Of a DNA stretch of 64,000 nt, positions 34,498 to 43,701 are shown in pieces; the stretch's first letter is position 1, and every line of letters begins with the position of its first letter. The notes beneath the pieces were generated by a model. That model saw nothing but the letters and a program-made list of their open reading frames with translations. It ran no database searches and was not told the DNA's origin. This DNA comes from Bacteroidota bacterium. Lineage in GTDB: Bacteria > Bacteroidota > Bacteroidia > B-17B0 > Aurantibacillaceae. The position numbers were made by a program, and so were the translations under genes. The DNA lies in assembly GCA_947450025.1 (NCBI GenBank), contig CANFTW010000014.1, forward strand, positions 1-64,000, in the 5' to 3' direction.

Positions 34498-35526
34498 TTA
34501 TTGGTTTATTTGTATTTTACTGATTACATGTTTCTCATCTAAATTTTCAAGAAAAAAGGATGCCTTTTTACCAAATAATAATTCTAGACGATTCTTGGTA
34601 TTTTCAATTCCAAATCCAGAGTCTGATTTTGATTGCACTATTAATTGCCCTGTATTCGTAATTTTTATTTCAAAGCCATTTTCTGTTTTTGATGAATGTA
34701 TAGTGATGGAGCCACCTTCTGGATATTTACTAATTCCGTGTTTTATTCCATTTTCTACAAGTGTTTGAATCATCATGGGAGGGATATTTAAAGATAAGGT
34801 GCTTGGATCAATGGAAAAATTAAAATTTAAACGTTCTTCAAATCTAATATGTTCTAGCTCTAAATAATCTTTAACTAATACCAACTCTTCTTCTAATGTA
34901 ATGTATTTATTTTTATGCATCATCAAGGTATTTCGAAGTATGTTGGATAATTGGGTAATAGCTACTTTTGCTTTTTTAGGATCTTCATCAACTAAAGCTC
35001 TAATACTATTCATGCTATTAAACATAAAATGAGGATTTAATTGAGACTTTAACTTATTTAATTCAACTTCTTTTGTATTAGCTTCTAATTTTAAATTTTG
35101 AATTTCAGTTTTTTTATAGTTATCAAAAAAGTGGAATCCAAAATAAATGACTGACCAGATAATAAAGATTAGTACCAAACTTAATATTTTTGAGGTAGCT
35201 GCTATTAGGTTAATTTCTTCCGATGTTGAACTAAATAGGTTAACAATACCAATATTGATAATGAAAAATAGTATCGACATGATAATCGAAGAGATAATCA
35301 TAATTGGGATTTGGAAGAAAATATTGATTTTTAAAACTTTGTACTTTACCAAAAAATATCGATAAGCATGTGTAATCGTTATACCAAGTGGTAGCCAAAT
35401 TAAAAATAATAAGATGTCTTTATAATTAGTGCTATAACTAAGTTTAAAAAAAAATAGATTAATAGCCGCATATAATGACCAGCCAATAAATTGACAATAC
35501 CAATATATGTTTTGTTTTTTTTGCAT
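34498..35526 (-). CDS. LytS/YehU-type sensor histidine kinase
   Basis: 342 residues. Four hydrophobic segments are likely transmembrane helices (~10-28, 38-57, 68-97, 108-134); no large sensory domain is present. A short coiled coil leads to the His_kinase region with the phosphoacceptor His166 in LKSQLNPHFMFNSMNSIRAL, then the HATPase domain (NGIKHG, GFGIENTKNRLELLFG). It transfers phosphate to the LytTR regulator downstream. It begins 1 base after the M61 peptidase stop, giving a continuous peptidase-kinase-regulator transcript. Confidence 0.95.
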   Translation of the reverse strand: MQKKQNIYWYCQFIGWSLYAAINLFFFKLSYSTNYKDILLFLIWLPLGITITHAYRYFLVKYKVLKINIFFQIPIMIISSIIMSILFFIINIGIVNLFSSTSEEINLIAATSKILSLVLIFIIWSVIYFGFHFFDNYKKTEIQNLKLEANTKEVELNKLKSQLNPHFMFNSMNSIRALVDEDPKKAKVAITQLSNILRNTLMMHKNKYITLEEELVLVKDYLELEHIRFEERLNFNFSIDPSTLSLNIPPMMIQTLVENGIKHGISKYPEGGSITIHSSKTENGFEIKITNTGQLIVQSKSDSGFGIENTKNRLELLFGKKASFFLENLDEKHVISKIQINQ

Positions 35527-35527
35527 A

Positions 35528-37372
35528 TTAGTTAATACCTAACCAAGCTTTTCTCGCAATGATTTCTTGTTCTGTGGCTTTATCATTTACTTCAATGATA
35601 TCGGTTTCGGTAACTTTAACAGGTTTTACTTTTGCTTTTAAAGTTTTTATAATTTCATTCCCTTTTTTGTCTTTTCTTAAAACCTCAATAACTAATTTAT
35701 CTCCAGGTTTGGCATTTTCCATATAACCACCTAATACATCTTTCATATTATCTAGAGTTAGTTTTCTATTGTTAAATGTCAGGATTTCATCTTCTTCTTG
35801 AAACTTTAATTTTTTTCCAAAGTCATCCAATTTAGCTGTATTTAGAACCACCAATCTATTTGTTGTAGGATTATATCCTACGGATATTCCTCCAAGAGTA
35901 ATTCGTTCTTCAACGCGTTGTTCAGTATATGTTAATCCTACCATTGCAAATACCTCTTTGTAAGGTAAAGGTTTAGAGCCTGCAACATAATTATCTAAAA
36001 AATACCTCACTTCCTTATAAGTTAATTTTTCAATATCATTAAATAAATCATCATCGTTAAATGATTTTGATGTGCCATATTTTTTTGATAAATCTTTCAT
36101 TAATTCCTGCGTTCCATAATTCCCATGACTATAATATCTTAGCATGACATCTAAACACATGCCTATCAAGGCCCCTTTTTCATAAACGTTAGTATATTCT
36201 TTTTTATAAGTTGTTAGAACATTTTTACTCATGATAGTAAATGGAAGAGTATCGTTATAATTATCTCTTGCATTTTTCATTTTATTAACCATTAGTTCAA
36301 AAAAGGCATCAAATTCAATTAATCCAGTTTTAACTTGCATATGATGAGCAGCATATTCCGTTAACCCTTCATAAAGCCATAAATGTTTACTCATTTGAGG
36401 ATTATTAAAGTCAAAATCTCCAATTTCTTTAGAGTGAATGCTCAACGGAGTAACGATATGAAAAAATTCATGTGCAGAAACATCTCTTATCTCTTGAGCT
36501 AATGAAAGAGTGTCGGCTTCTGGTAAATAATAAAAGGATGAGTAAGAGTGTTCCAAGGCTCCTGCAGCACCACTTAATGAAGGTTTGTCTGAAAAATAAA
36601 ACAGAAAGGCATATTTATCAATAGGTAGATCTCCTCCTAAATATTCTGCTTGTGCAAATAATAATTCTTTTAAATTACGTGCTATAAAATCGGATGATAC
36701 AATTTTATTAGGAGAGTATACTGAGATTAATACCTGAGCTTTTCCTACCTGAATTGTTGTTGTATCTGGAATTGAATACATAATTGGAGAATCAACCAAC
36801 CGATGATAGTTGAAAACAGAAATAATGTCTTTAGTTTCCCCATTTTTTAAATCTGTTAAACTTGTTGATGCATAAAATCCTTTTGGTTTAGTAAATTCTA
36901 AGATGAAATTGGCGTCCATTTTATTTTTAAAGTAACCAAAAAAACCATGAGTATTTAATGAGAAATTTTTTCCTTCCTCAATATTAGTTCCACCTGGTTC
37001 AAAAACAATGTTTTCTTTAATATCTGTATCCCAAGTATCTTCTACATCATAACTGATTTCTTTAATTGCATTGGCTGGCGATAATTTATAGGAGTTTTTA
37101 TCAATAACTTCAATTTTGATGATTTGTCCATCTTTACCTTCGACTTTGAAATTAGATACAAATCTACCAAAATCATACACGTCGTAAGTTCCTGGAACCA
37201 TGGCAGGGAACATAAATATTGTTTCCTTATCAGAAATATCAGGAGGCGTTAATTTAACGGTTAGTTTATCATTTTTAACTGAGGTTAAATCCACGTAATA
37301 GTGATAATCTAAATCTGCTAATGCTTGATTAATAGAAAATAGACTTGAAATAAAAATAAAAAAAAATTTCAT
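35528..37372 (-). CDS. M61-family metallopeptidase with PDZ domain
   Basis: 614 residues from the ATG at 37372, chosen because a signal peptide (MKFFFIFISSLFSINQALA) begins there; 35 further codons upstream are open but lie inside the CPBP gene end. The zinc motif is HEFFH (residues 301-305), with the third ligand region LWLYEGLTEY (~331-340). A C-terminal PDZ domain (~490-590; GGISVGYNPTTNRLVVLN... PGDKLVIEVLRKDKKG) follows. It resembles glycyl aminopeptidases of family M61 and should be periplasmic. It is co-directional with the kinase and regulator genes. Confidence 0.9.
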   Translation of the reverse strand: MKFFFIFISSLFSINQALADLDYHYYVDLTSVKNDKLTVKLTPPDISDKETIFMFPAMVPGTYDVYDFGRFVSNFKVEGKDGQIIKIEVIDKNSYKLSPANAIKEISYDVEDTWDTDIKENIVFEPGGTNIEEGKNFSLNTHGFFGYFKNKMDANFILEFTKPKGFYASTSLTDLKNGETKDIISVFNYHRLVDSPIMYSIPDTTTIQVGKAQVLISVYSPNKIVSSDFIARNLKELLFAQAEYLGGDLPIDKYAFLFYFSDKPSLSGAAGALEHSYSSFYYLPEADTLSLAQEIRDVSAHEFFHIVTPLSIHSKEIGDFDFNNPQMSKHLWLYEGLTEYAAHHMQVKTGLIEFDAFFELMVNKMKNARDNYNDTLPFTIMSKNVLTTYKKEYTNVYEKGALIGMCLDVMLRYYSHGNYGTQELMKDLSKKYGTSKSFNDDDLFNDIEKLTYKEVRYFLDNYVAGSKPLPYKEVFAMVGLTYTEQRVEERITLGGISVGYNPTTNRLVVLNTAKLDDFGKKLKFQEEDEILTFNNRKLTLDNMKDVLGGYMENAKPGDKLVIEVLRKDKKGNEIIKTLKAKVKPVKVTETDIIEVNDKATEQEIIARKAWLGIN

Positions 37373-37382
37373 AAAATAGTGT

Positions 37383-38375
37383 TTAACGAATGAGTAATTT
37401 CCAGTTTGATAAAGTATACTTTTTGTGTAAAATAATAAAACAAATGATTGCCATAATGATCCAACTAATAAACTCACTAATTGGATTTTCTATTGTGGTA
37501 TAAAAAATGGCGTCGGTTTGTAAGACTGAGTTTTTTGAACACACCAATAAACTTGAAAATAAATTATTGGCACAATGAATTCCCATTGCCAATTCCGAAC
37601 CTTCATCTAACAAGGTAAGAGTGCCTAAAAATGCCCCAAAAAGAATGTAGTATGGCATCATGATTAATAAGCCATGAGCGGCTGTCTCTGGATTAGTTCC
37701 GTGCATTAAACCGAAAATGATTGAAGTTATGATGAGCGGAATTATTCCATTTTTGAACAGTAAACTTAAACCTTGTAACAAGTAACTTCTTAAAAACAAT
37801 TCTTCGGTAGCAGTTTGTATTGGTAAAAAAATAATTGAAACAATAAATAATATAGAAAAATCAACTGCATTAAAGCGAATTTGAAAATGATTAGGTGATT
37901 GAAAATAGCAAACTAAAACATATAAAATTGTTAATCCTCCCCAAACTCCAAAAGAAAAAAAATAGCGTCTCCATCTGATTTTATCAAAACCAGTAATAAT
38001 GGATATAAATGTTTTGTGATGAATGAATTTTATAGATAACCAAAGAAAAATAATAGATGACACAAACATACCACTCATGATGGCTAACATCATCGATCTG
38101 TTTATTTTTATATAATCTGGATTAAATAAACTTAAAAAATTTTCTTTTGTAATAATCACATGGTTGTTATCAGCAATTATCATCAATTGTTTTGCTGCCA
38201 AGAACTGAAATAGAGAATATCCCAATATTGTAGCAATAATTCCAGATAAGTACATCCAAAATTCATTTTTTCCTGTTAATAAACCTTTTAGTAAAAAGCG
38301 GTTATTAAAAGGAAAGTTTTTTGTAGGATTTGAATGGGAGATATCTTTTATGTTCATACTATACAAAAATATCAT
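37383..38375 (-). CDS. CPBP-family intramembrane protease
   Basis: 330 residues (324 if the second ATG at 38357 is used). About eight membrane segments. The glutamic protease motifs are TEELFLRSYLLQGL (EExxxR type), FGLMHGTNPE, and MGIHCANNLFSSL (final HxxxN). CPBP/Rce1 proteases cleave or protect membrane and secreted substrates. It precedes the M61 peptidase on the same strand with a 10-base gap, so it likely heads the peptidase-kinase-regulator unit. Confidence 0.9.
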   Translation of the reverse strand: MIFLYSMNIKDISHSNPTKNFPFNNRFLLKGLLTGKNEFWMYLSGIIATILGYSLFQFLAAKQLMIIADNNHVIITKENFLSLFNPDYIKINRSMMLAIMSGMFVSSIIFLWLSIKFIHHKTFISIITGFDKIRWRRYFFSFGVWGGLTILYVLVCYFQSPNHFQIRFNAVDFSILFIVSIIFLPIQTATEELFLRSYLLQGLSLLFKNGIIPLIITSIIFGLMHGTNPETAAHGLLIMMPYYILFGAFLGTLTLLDEGSELAMGIHCANNLFSSLLVCSKNSVLQTDAIFYTTIENPISEFISWIIMAIICFIILHKKYTLSNWKLLIR

Positions 38376-38476
38376 TTTTATGGAGTAGATAACATTTTAT
38401 ACATAAAAGGTTTATTATGGCAACTATCGGTGTATTTTAATCTCAAAGCATTTAGGTAAACTGAGAATTATCATAA

Positions 38477-38486
38477 GAAACGTTTC
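38477..38486. promoter_or_regulatory. 10-bp palindrome before the peroxidase gene
   Basis: GAAACGTTTC is a perfect palindrome with a central CG, 23 bases before the ATG. LacI-family operators often have this form, but no such regulator is nearby. Confidence 0.25.
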
Positions 38487-38509
38487 GTTTAAAAAATTAT
38501 ATTTATGCC

Positions 38510-39478
38510 ATGAAATCATTAAAGTTAAACTTCATTATACTAATTGCTATTAGTTTATTATTTGCTTGTAATAATAACTCAGATTCAAAAGAAAAAGTAT
38601 TGAAAGAGCCTTCTAGTATTGAAGAATTAGGAGCATTATTATTTCATGACTCTATTTTATCAAGAGGAAATCAGGTTGCCTGCGCGTCGTGCCATAAACC
38701 CGAACATGCCTTTGCTGATGTGACTCCTGTGAGTATTGGAGTTGATGGTTTAAAAGGCGGAAGAAATACGCCAAGTGCCATGAATCAATCTGGTAGAGTG
38801 TTTCAGTTTTGGGATGGAAGAATCGAAACATTAGAGCAACAAGCAGCCGGACCAATTGAAAATCCCATAGAGATGGATTTACCATTATCAGCAGCTGCAG
38901 ATAAGTTGAATAAACATGAGCAATACAGAAAGTTTTTTATTAAAATTTTCGGACATCCTGCAGATAAGAAATCTATTACTGATGCGATTGCTGCTTTTGA
39001 AAGAACTTTAGAAACGAGCAATTCGGCTTTTGATCATTACATAAGTGGTAAAGATACCACTCAGTTTTCAGATGCGGCTAAGCGGGGTCGTGTTATTTTT
39101 AATGTTAAAGGGAAATGTTTTGATTGTCATTTCGGTCCTGATTTTACTACCGATTTATTTAGAAATATTGGTTTATTTAATGGTAAAGATTTAAATGATA
39201 GTGGACGTTTTGTTGTTACTCGTGACCCTAAAGATATTGGACGATTTAAAACTCCTGGTTTAAGAAATGTGGCCATGACTGCTCCATACATGCATAATGG
39301 GATGCATAAAACATTAAGAGAAGTGATTGATTATTACAATGAACCAGATAAGTTTATCAGCAATTCAGTTAATAGAGATACTTTATTGGCAAAGCCTTTG
39401 GGTTTAACAGAACAAGAGAAAAAAGATTTAGAAGCGTTTTTAAATTCGTTGACAGATGCTAGATTTTTGAAGAAGTAA
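38510..39478 (+). CDS. di-haem cytochrome c peroxidase (MauG/CcpA family) lipoprotein
   Basis: 322 residues with a lipoprotein signal (LLFAC, Cys20). Two haem c sites are visible: CASCH (Cys58-Cys61-His62) and CFDCH (Cys203-Cys206-His207). Between them lies FWDGRIETLEQQAAGPIENPIEM, and near the end the axial-ligand region RNVAMTAPYMHNGMH (Met). It reduces hydrogen peroxide with electrons from cytochrome c in the periplasm. It stands alone, diverging from the CPBP gene across 134 bases, with a palindrome in its leader. Confidence 0.95.
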   Translation: MKSLKLNFIILIAISLLFACNNNSDSKEKVLKEPSSIEELGALLFHDSILSRGNQVACASCHKPEHAFADVTPVSIGVDGLKGGRNTPSAMNQSGRVFQFWDGRIETLEQQAAGPIENPIEMDLPLSAAADKLNKHEQYRKFFIKIFGHPADKKSITDAIAAFERTLETSNSAFDHYISGKDTTQFSDAAKRGRVIFNVKGKCFDCHFGPDFTTDLFRNIGLFNGKDLNDSGRFVVTRDPKDIGRFKTPGLRNVAMTAPYMHNGMHKTLREVIDYYNEPDKFISNSVNRDTLLAKPLGLTEQEKKDLEAFLNSLTDARFLKK

Positions 39479-39486
39479 TTTCTTTG

Positions 39487-39550
39487 TTCTCGACTCCGCT
39501 CGAACTGATAGATGTTTTTCACTTTGCCACTTCGAACGAAGTCTAGAGTG
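39487..39550. repeat. interspersed-repeat-like inverted pair
   Basis: Two ~21-base arms in opposite orientation: TTCTCGACTCCGCTCGAACTG at the left and CACTTCGAACGAAGTCTAGAG at the right. About 16 of 21 positions pair. The GC content is well above the surroundings. The sequence resembles the 'cacttcgagcg-agtcgagaa' type short repeat scattered between genes in Flavobacteriia (from memory). It fills the space between convergent peroxidase and tilS genes. Confidence 0.6.
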
Positions 39551-39551
39551 T

Positions 39552-40874
39552 TTATGATACCTTAATTCTTAAAACCTTTTCAGTACCCTCATTTACTTTA
39601 CATCTATCATCCATGCGGTAACCAATTACCCAAATGATATGTTCCTTATTTTCTAAAACCCAAACATTTTCTTTTTCAAATAACGATAGCTTTTGATCTT
39701 TAAAAAAGTCACTTAGCTTTTTAAAACCATCCATTCCAAAGGGTTTAAACTTATCGCCTTGTTTCCAGCGGCGAAGTTTTAATGGGAATATATGTTCAGA
39801 GTAAGGTATACAAATTTCATCTGAACTTTTAGAAAAAGACATATTTGTTGTTTCTTCAAAATTCAAATCAATTGGTAAATGTGTTGTATCCGAAATAGAT
39901 GTTATAGTAAATTCTTTAATTTCTTCTTCTTTGTTGATCGCTTTTACAATGATGTATTTTCTATCAATCACTAATTGATGAGTAGCAGAAGAAAATAGTT
40001 TTCCAACTCTATCATCTGTATGTAATGCTTCTGTTAACTGTTGTATTTGGCTGGTTTTAAAATGCTTATTGTAAAGCCACTCAAATAGTAAAGTTTCTTT
40101 TTGCTTCTCTAATATCAGTAATTCAATATCAATATAAAGCCAATGATTTTCTTCTTTACAAATCGATTGAAATTTTAGCTGAGCATAGTTCGTAATAATT
40201 TCGGATGATTGTTTAAAGAATTGAATAGAGGTATGAATGGTTTCTTCAATCGCAGGATTCAATTTTTTTAACTCAGGAACAATTTGGTGACGAATGAAAT
40301 TACGTTTGTATTTTACTTCTTGGTTGCTACTATCCTCTCTAAACAATAAATTTTGCTTATCTGCATATGCTCTAATTTCATCTTTGGTCGCAAATAATAA
40401 GGGGCGAACCATATCATGTTGCTTTTCAGGAATACCTTGCAATCCTTTAATGCCAGTTCCTCTAATTAAGTTTACAAATAAGGTCTCAATATTATCATTG
40501 GCATGATGAGCTGTTAAAATATAATCAAAACCATGCTCTAATTTTATGGTTTTAAACCAGTTATAACGTAACTCACGAGCGGCCATTTGAATAGATTGTT
40601 TATGCTCTGCGGCATAGGCTTTCGTGTCAAAATAAATCACATGAAATGGCGCATTAATTGACTTTGCAAAGCTTTCGCAAAACGCTGTGTCATCTTTTGC
40701 TTCTTGACCTCTTAACTGAAAATTGCAATGTGCTAATTCAATTGTATATCCAGCCTTGTGCAATAAATTTGCTAAAACAACCGAATCTACTCCGCCGCTA
40801 AAAGCCACTAATAGTTTATCTGTTTTGCTAAAAAGTGTATTTTTAGATATATTTATTTCAAATTGTTTAAGCAC
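39552..40874 (-). CDS. tilS: tRNA(Ile)-lysidine synthetase
   Basis: 440 residues. The PP-loop motif SGGVDS lies at ~26-31 (VAFSGGVDSVVLANLL), followed by AHCNFQLRGQEAKDD, TAHHANDNIETLFVNLIRGTG and a C-terminal TilS domain (KPFGMDGFKKLSDFFKDQKL). It adds lysine to C34 of tRNA-Ile(CAU). The start is GTG at 40874; no in-frame ATG gives a complete N-terminus. Only 20 bases separate it from the divergent DUF1801 gene, and a -7-like box (TAAATTTG, 40879-40886) ends 5 bases before the GTG. Confidence 0.95.
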   Translation of the reverse strand: MLKQFEINISKNTLFSKTDKLLVAFSGGVDSVVLANLLHKAGYTIELAHCNFQLRGQEAKDDTAFCESFAKSINAPFHVIYFDTKAYAAEHKQSIQMAARELRYNWFKTIKLEHGFDYILTAHHANDNIETLFVNLIRGTGIKGLQGIPEKQHDMVRPLLFATKDEIRAYADKQNLLFREDSSNQEVKYKRNFIRHQIVPELKKLNPAIEETIHTSIQFFKQSSEIITNYAQLKFQSICKEENHWLYIDIELLILEKQKETLLFEWLYNKHFKTSQIQQLTEALHTDDRVGKLFSSATHQLVIDRKYIIVKAINKEEEIKEFTITSISDTTHLPIDLNFEETTNMSFSKSSDEICIPYSEHIFPLKLRRWKQGDKFKPFGMDGFKKLSDFFKDQKLSLFEKENVWVLENKEHIIWVIGYRMDDRCKVNEGTEKVLRIKVS

Positions 40875-40878
40875 ATTT

Positions 40879-40886
40879 CAAATTTA
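40879..40886 (-). promoter_or_regulatory. possible tilS -7 box next to a GTG start
   Basis: TAAATTTG on the minus strand fits TAnnTTTG. Its 3' end is only 4 bases from the GTG, so transcription would begin at or near the start codon. Confidence 0.35.
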
Positions 40887-40894
40887 CATTTATT

Positions 40895-41503
40895 ATGTCA
40901 AAAGTGAAACATAATCCAGATGCAGCCGCTTTAATTGATAAAGGTATTTCTGAACTAGAACCATTTGCTCAAGGTATATGCAAGCGTTTACGCAAATTGA
41001 TTTTAAGTGCAGACCCAGAAATTATTGAAGACTGGAAATGGGGCCCAAATTATTATTTAAACGGAATGGTTTGTGGCTTCTGGGGTTTTAAAAAGCACGT
41101 GAGCTTTGTGTTTTTTCAAGGTTCTCTATTAAAAGATAAGAAAAAGATTTTGCTTCAAAACCAAGGAAACGTGCATAACCGCCACATTAAGTTTACAGAT
41201 GTGAAGCAAATTGACGATAAGGTTATTTTAGAATATTTATTTGAAGCCATTGATAATAACAGAAAGGGATTGAAGATTAATGAAACAAAAGACAAAACCA
41301 TTGTCATTCCTTCAGATGTAGAAAAAGTATTTAAAAAAGCAAAGGTGTTGGCTTATTTCGACTCCTTAGCTTTCTCTCATCGTAAAGAGTATATTCAATG
41401 GATAGAATCGTCTAAAAAAGAAGAAACTCGCACTAAACGTATTGAACAGGCCATTGAAAAATTACTAGATAAACAAAGCATGCATGCTAAATATAAAAAG
41501 TAA
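40895..41503 (+). CDS. DUF1801/YdeI-type protein (no CDGSH tail)
   Basis: 202 residues. The N-terminal ~115 match DUF1801 (YdhG-like: ICKRLRKLILSADPEIIEDWKWGPNYYLNGMVCGFWGFKKHVSFVFFQGSLL, in pieces), and the C-terminal part is a YdeI/OmpD-associated helical region (AKVLAYFDSLAFSHRKEYIQWIESSKKEETRTKRIEQ). The fold resembles frataxin-like iron-binding proteins; function is unproven. It is a paralogue of 46624-47265, which adds a CDGSH motif after the same region. It diverges from tilS with a 20-base gap. Confidence 0.85.
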   Translation: MSKVKHNPDAAALIDKGISELEPFAQGICKRLRKLILSADPEIIEDWKWGPNYYLNGMVCGFWGFKKHVSFVFFQGSLLKDKKKILLQNQGNVHNRHIKFTDVKQIDDKVILEYLFEAIDNNRKGLKINETKDKTIVIPSDVEKVFKKAKVLAYFDSLAFSHRKEYIQWIESSKKEETRTKRIEQAIEKLLDKQSMHAKYKK

Positions 41504-41577
41504 TTAACTTACTTATCTTTTACCAAACAAAAGGATAAATTAGCTGTTCAAATTGAAAATAGAAATTTAAAGAATAT

Positions 41578-42927
41578 ATGAGTACTCAAAAAAATATAAC
41601 TGTTGTTGGAGCCGGATTAGTGGGTTCTTTAGTGTCGATTTATTTAGCAAAACGTGGCTATAAAGTGGATGTTTATGAACGTCGCCCTGATATGCGTAAA
41701 GCAAATATTATCGCTGGTCGTTCTATTAACTTAGCTTTAAGTGATAGGGGCTGGAGAGGATTAGAAGGTGTTGGCATTGCAGATGAAATTAAAAAAATTG
41801 CCATTCCTATGTATGGTCGTGCCATTCACATGAAAGATGGTTCATCAACTTACCAAGCTTATGGTAAAGAGAATCAAGCGATTTATTCGGTATCACGTGG
41901 TGGTATTAATATGCGTTTGATGGATTTAGCTGAACAGCAACCCAATGTGACTTTACATTTTGATGAGCGCTGTGATAAGTTAGACAGAAAATCTAACCAA
42001 CTATCTTTTTTTAATACATCTACTAATAAAGCAATAGATGTGAAAAGTGATATCGTGTTAGGTTCAGACGGGGCTTTTAGTGCGGTGCGAACTCAAATGC
42101 AATTTCAATCGGATCGTTTTGATTACCAACAATTTTATATTGATGCTGGTTATAAAGAATTAGTCATTCCTGCTGGTGCAAATGGAGAACATTTAATTGA
42201 AAAGAATTGCCTTCATATTTGGCCTCGTGGAAGCTTTATGATGATTGCCTTACCAAACATGGATGGTAGTTTTACTTGTACCTTGTTTTTTCAAATGGAA
42301 GGTAAAGTCTCTTTTGATGCGATTAAAACGAAAGAGGAAGTGATGGCATTTTTTAAAGAAGAGTTCCCTGATGCAGTTCCTTTAATGCCTACTTTAATAG
42401 AAGATTGGATGAATAATCCTACTTCAAGTTTAGTAACAGTTAAGTGCAAGCCTTGGGTGTGGGACGAAAAAATTGCTTTAATTGGCGATGCAGCTCATGC
42501 AATTGTTCCTTTTTATGGACAAGGAATGAACTGTGGTTTTGAAGACTGTGTGGTGTTAAATGAATTGATGGATAAGCATGGCGACTTAAACGGCGCTTGT
42601 TTGAAGGAATACGAAACATTACGTAAGCCTGACGGTGATGCGATTGCTGATTTAGCGATTGCAAACTTTGTGGAAATGCGTGATAAAACAGCTGATAAAA
42701 CATTTTTATTGCAAAAGAAAATAGAAGCTCACTTTAGCGCAAAATATCCCGAAAAATGGATACCATTATACAGTATGGTTACGTATAGCCCACAAATTAG
42801 ATATAGCGAAGCTTTAGTAAACGGCAATAAACAACAATCCATTATGGATAAGATTATGGCAATGCCAGATATTGAAGCGAAGTGGGATTGTGCAGAAGTA
42901 GAAAATGCGATTTTAAAATCATTATAA
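41578..42927 (+). CDS. kmo: kynurenine 3-monooxygenase
   Basis: 449 residues. FAD motif VVGAGLVGSLVSIYLAKRG at the N-terminus, the hydroxylase-type motif RSINLALSDRGWRGLE, DGAFSAVR, and GDAAHAIVPFYGQGMNCGFEDC for FAD binding. It hydroxylates L-kynurenine to 3-hydroxykynurenine in the tryptophan-to-quinolinate route to NAD. No kynureninase, tryptophan dioxygenase or 3-HAO gene is in the window. It is the first gene of a tight operon with mazG, a DUF6913-type gene and dapA (gaps of 1-3 bases). Confidence 0.95.
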   Translation: MSTQKNITVVGAGLVGSLVSIYLAKRGYKVDVYERRPDMRKANIIAGRSINLALSDRGWRGLEGVGIADEIKKIAIPMYGRAIHMKDGSSTYQAYGKENQAIYSVSRGGINMRLMDLAEQQPNVTLHFDERCDKLDRKSNQLSFFNTSTNKAIDVKSDIVLGSDGAFSAVRTQMQFQSDRFDYQQFYIDAGYKELVIPAGANGEHLIEKNCLHIWPRGSFMMIALPNMDGSFTCTLFFQMEGKVSFDAIKTKEEVMAFFKEEFPDAVPLMPTLIEDWMNNPTSSLVTVKCKPWVWDEKIALIGDAAHAIVPFYGQGMNCGFEDCVVLNELMDKHGDLNGACLKEYETLRKPDGDAIADLAIANFVEMRDKTADKTFLLQKKIEAHFSAKYPEKWIPLYSMVTYSPQIRYSEALVNGNKQQSIMDKIMAMPDIEAKWDCAEVENAILKSL

Positions 42928-42928
42928 A

Positions 42929-43699
42929 ATGGACGAAAGATTAGTTGCCTTTGAACGATTATTGAACATCATGGATGACTTAAGAGCTAAATGCCCTTGG
43001 GATCAAAAACAAACCATGGAAACATTACGTCACTTAACGATTGAAGAAACTTATGAATTAAGCGATGCCATTTTAAAAGGTGATAAAAACGAAATCAAAA
43101 AAGAAATTGGTGATATATTATTGCATTTAGTATTCTATTCTAAAATAGGCAGCGAGACCAATGATTTTAATATTACGGATGTGATTAATTCTTTATGCGA
43201 AAAAATGATTTTCCGTCACCCTCACATTTATGGAGATGTAAAAGTTACTGATGCGGATAATGTGATTCAAAATTGGGAAAAATTAAAGCAAAAAGAGGGA
43301 AACAAAGGTGCATTATCAGGAGTGCCTAATAGTATGCCTTCACTATTAAAAGCATTACGAATTCAGGATAAAGCAAGAGCCATTGGCTTTGATTGGGAAG
43401 ATCCTAGTCAAGTATGGGAAAAAGTACAAGAAGAATTAGCAGAGTTGCAAGAAGAAGTGAACGCTAATCATCAAGAAAAATTGGAACAGGAATTTGGAGA
43501 TGTGTTTTTTGCCTTGATTAATTACGCTCGTTTCCTAAAAGTTAATCCAGAAGACGCTTTAGAAAAAACAAATAAAAAATTCATTTCTCGTTTCAATTAT
43601 ATGGAGCAAAAAATTTTGGCTCAAGGTAAAGCTTTAGCTGATTGTTCTTTGGCCGAAATGGATTTGTTCTGGAACGAAGCCAAGAAATTTGAAAATTAA
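42929..43699 (+). CDS. mazG: nucleoside triphosphate pyrophosphohydrolase MazG
   Basis: 256 residues with two MazG domains. The first has CPWDQKQTMETLRHLTIEETYELSDAIL and KKEIGDILLHLVFYSKIG (EExxE and ExxD metal motifs); the second has VQEELAELQEEV and LEQEFGDVFFALINYARFL. It hydrolyses (d)NTPs to NMP plus pyrophosphate for nucleotide sanitation. It starts 1 base after kmo and ends 2 bases before the next gene. Confidence 0.96.
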   Translation: MDERLVAFERLLNIMDDLRAKCPWDQKQTMETLRHLTIEETYELSDAILKGDKNEIKKEIGDILLHLVFYSKIGSETNDFNITDVINSLCEKMIFRHPHIYGDVKVTDADNVIQNWEKLKQKEGNKGALSGVPNSMPSLLKALRIQDKARAIGFDWEDPSQVWEKVQEELAELQEEVNANHQEKLEQEFGDVFFALINYARFLKVNPEDALEKTNKKFISRFNYMEQKILAQGKALADCSLAEMDLFWNEAKKFEN

Positions 43700-43701
43700 A
43701 C

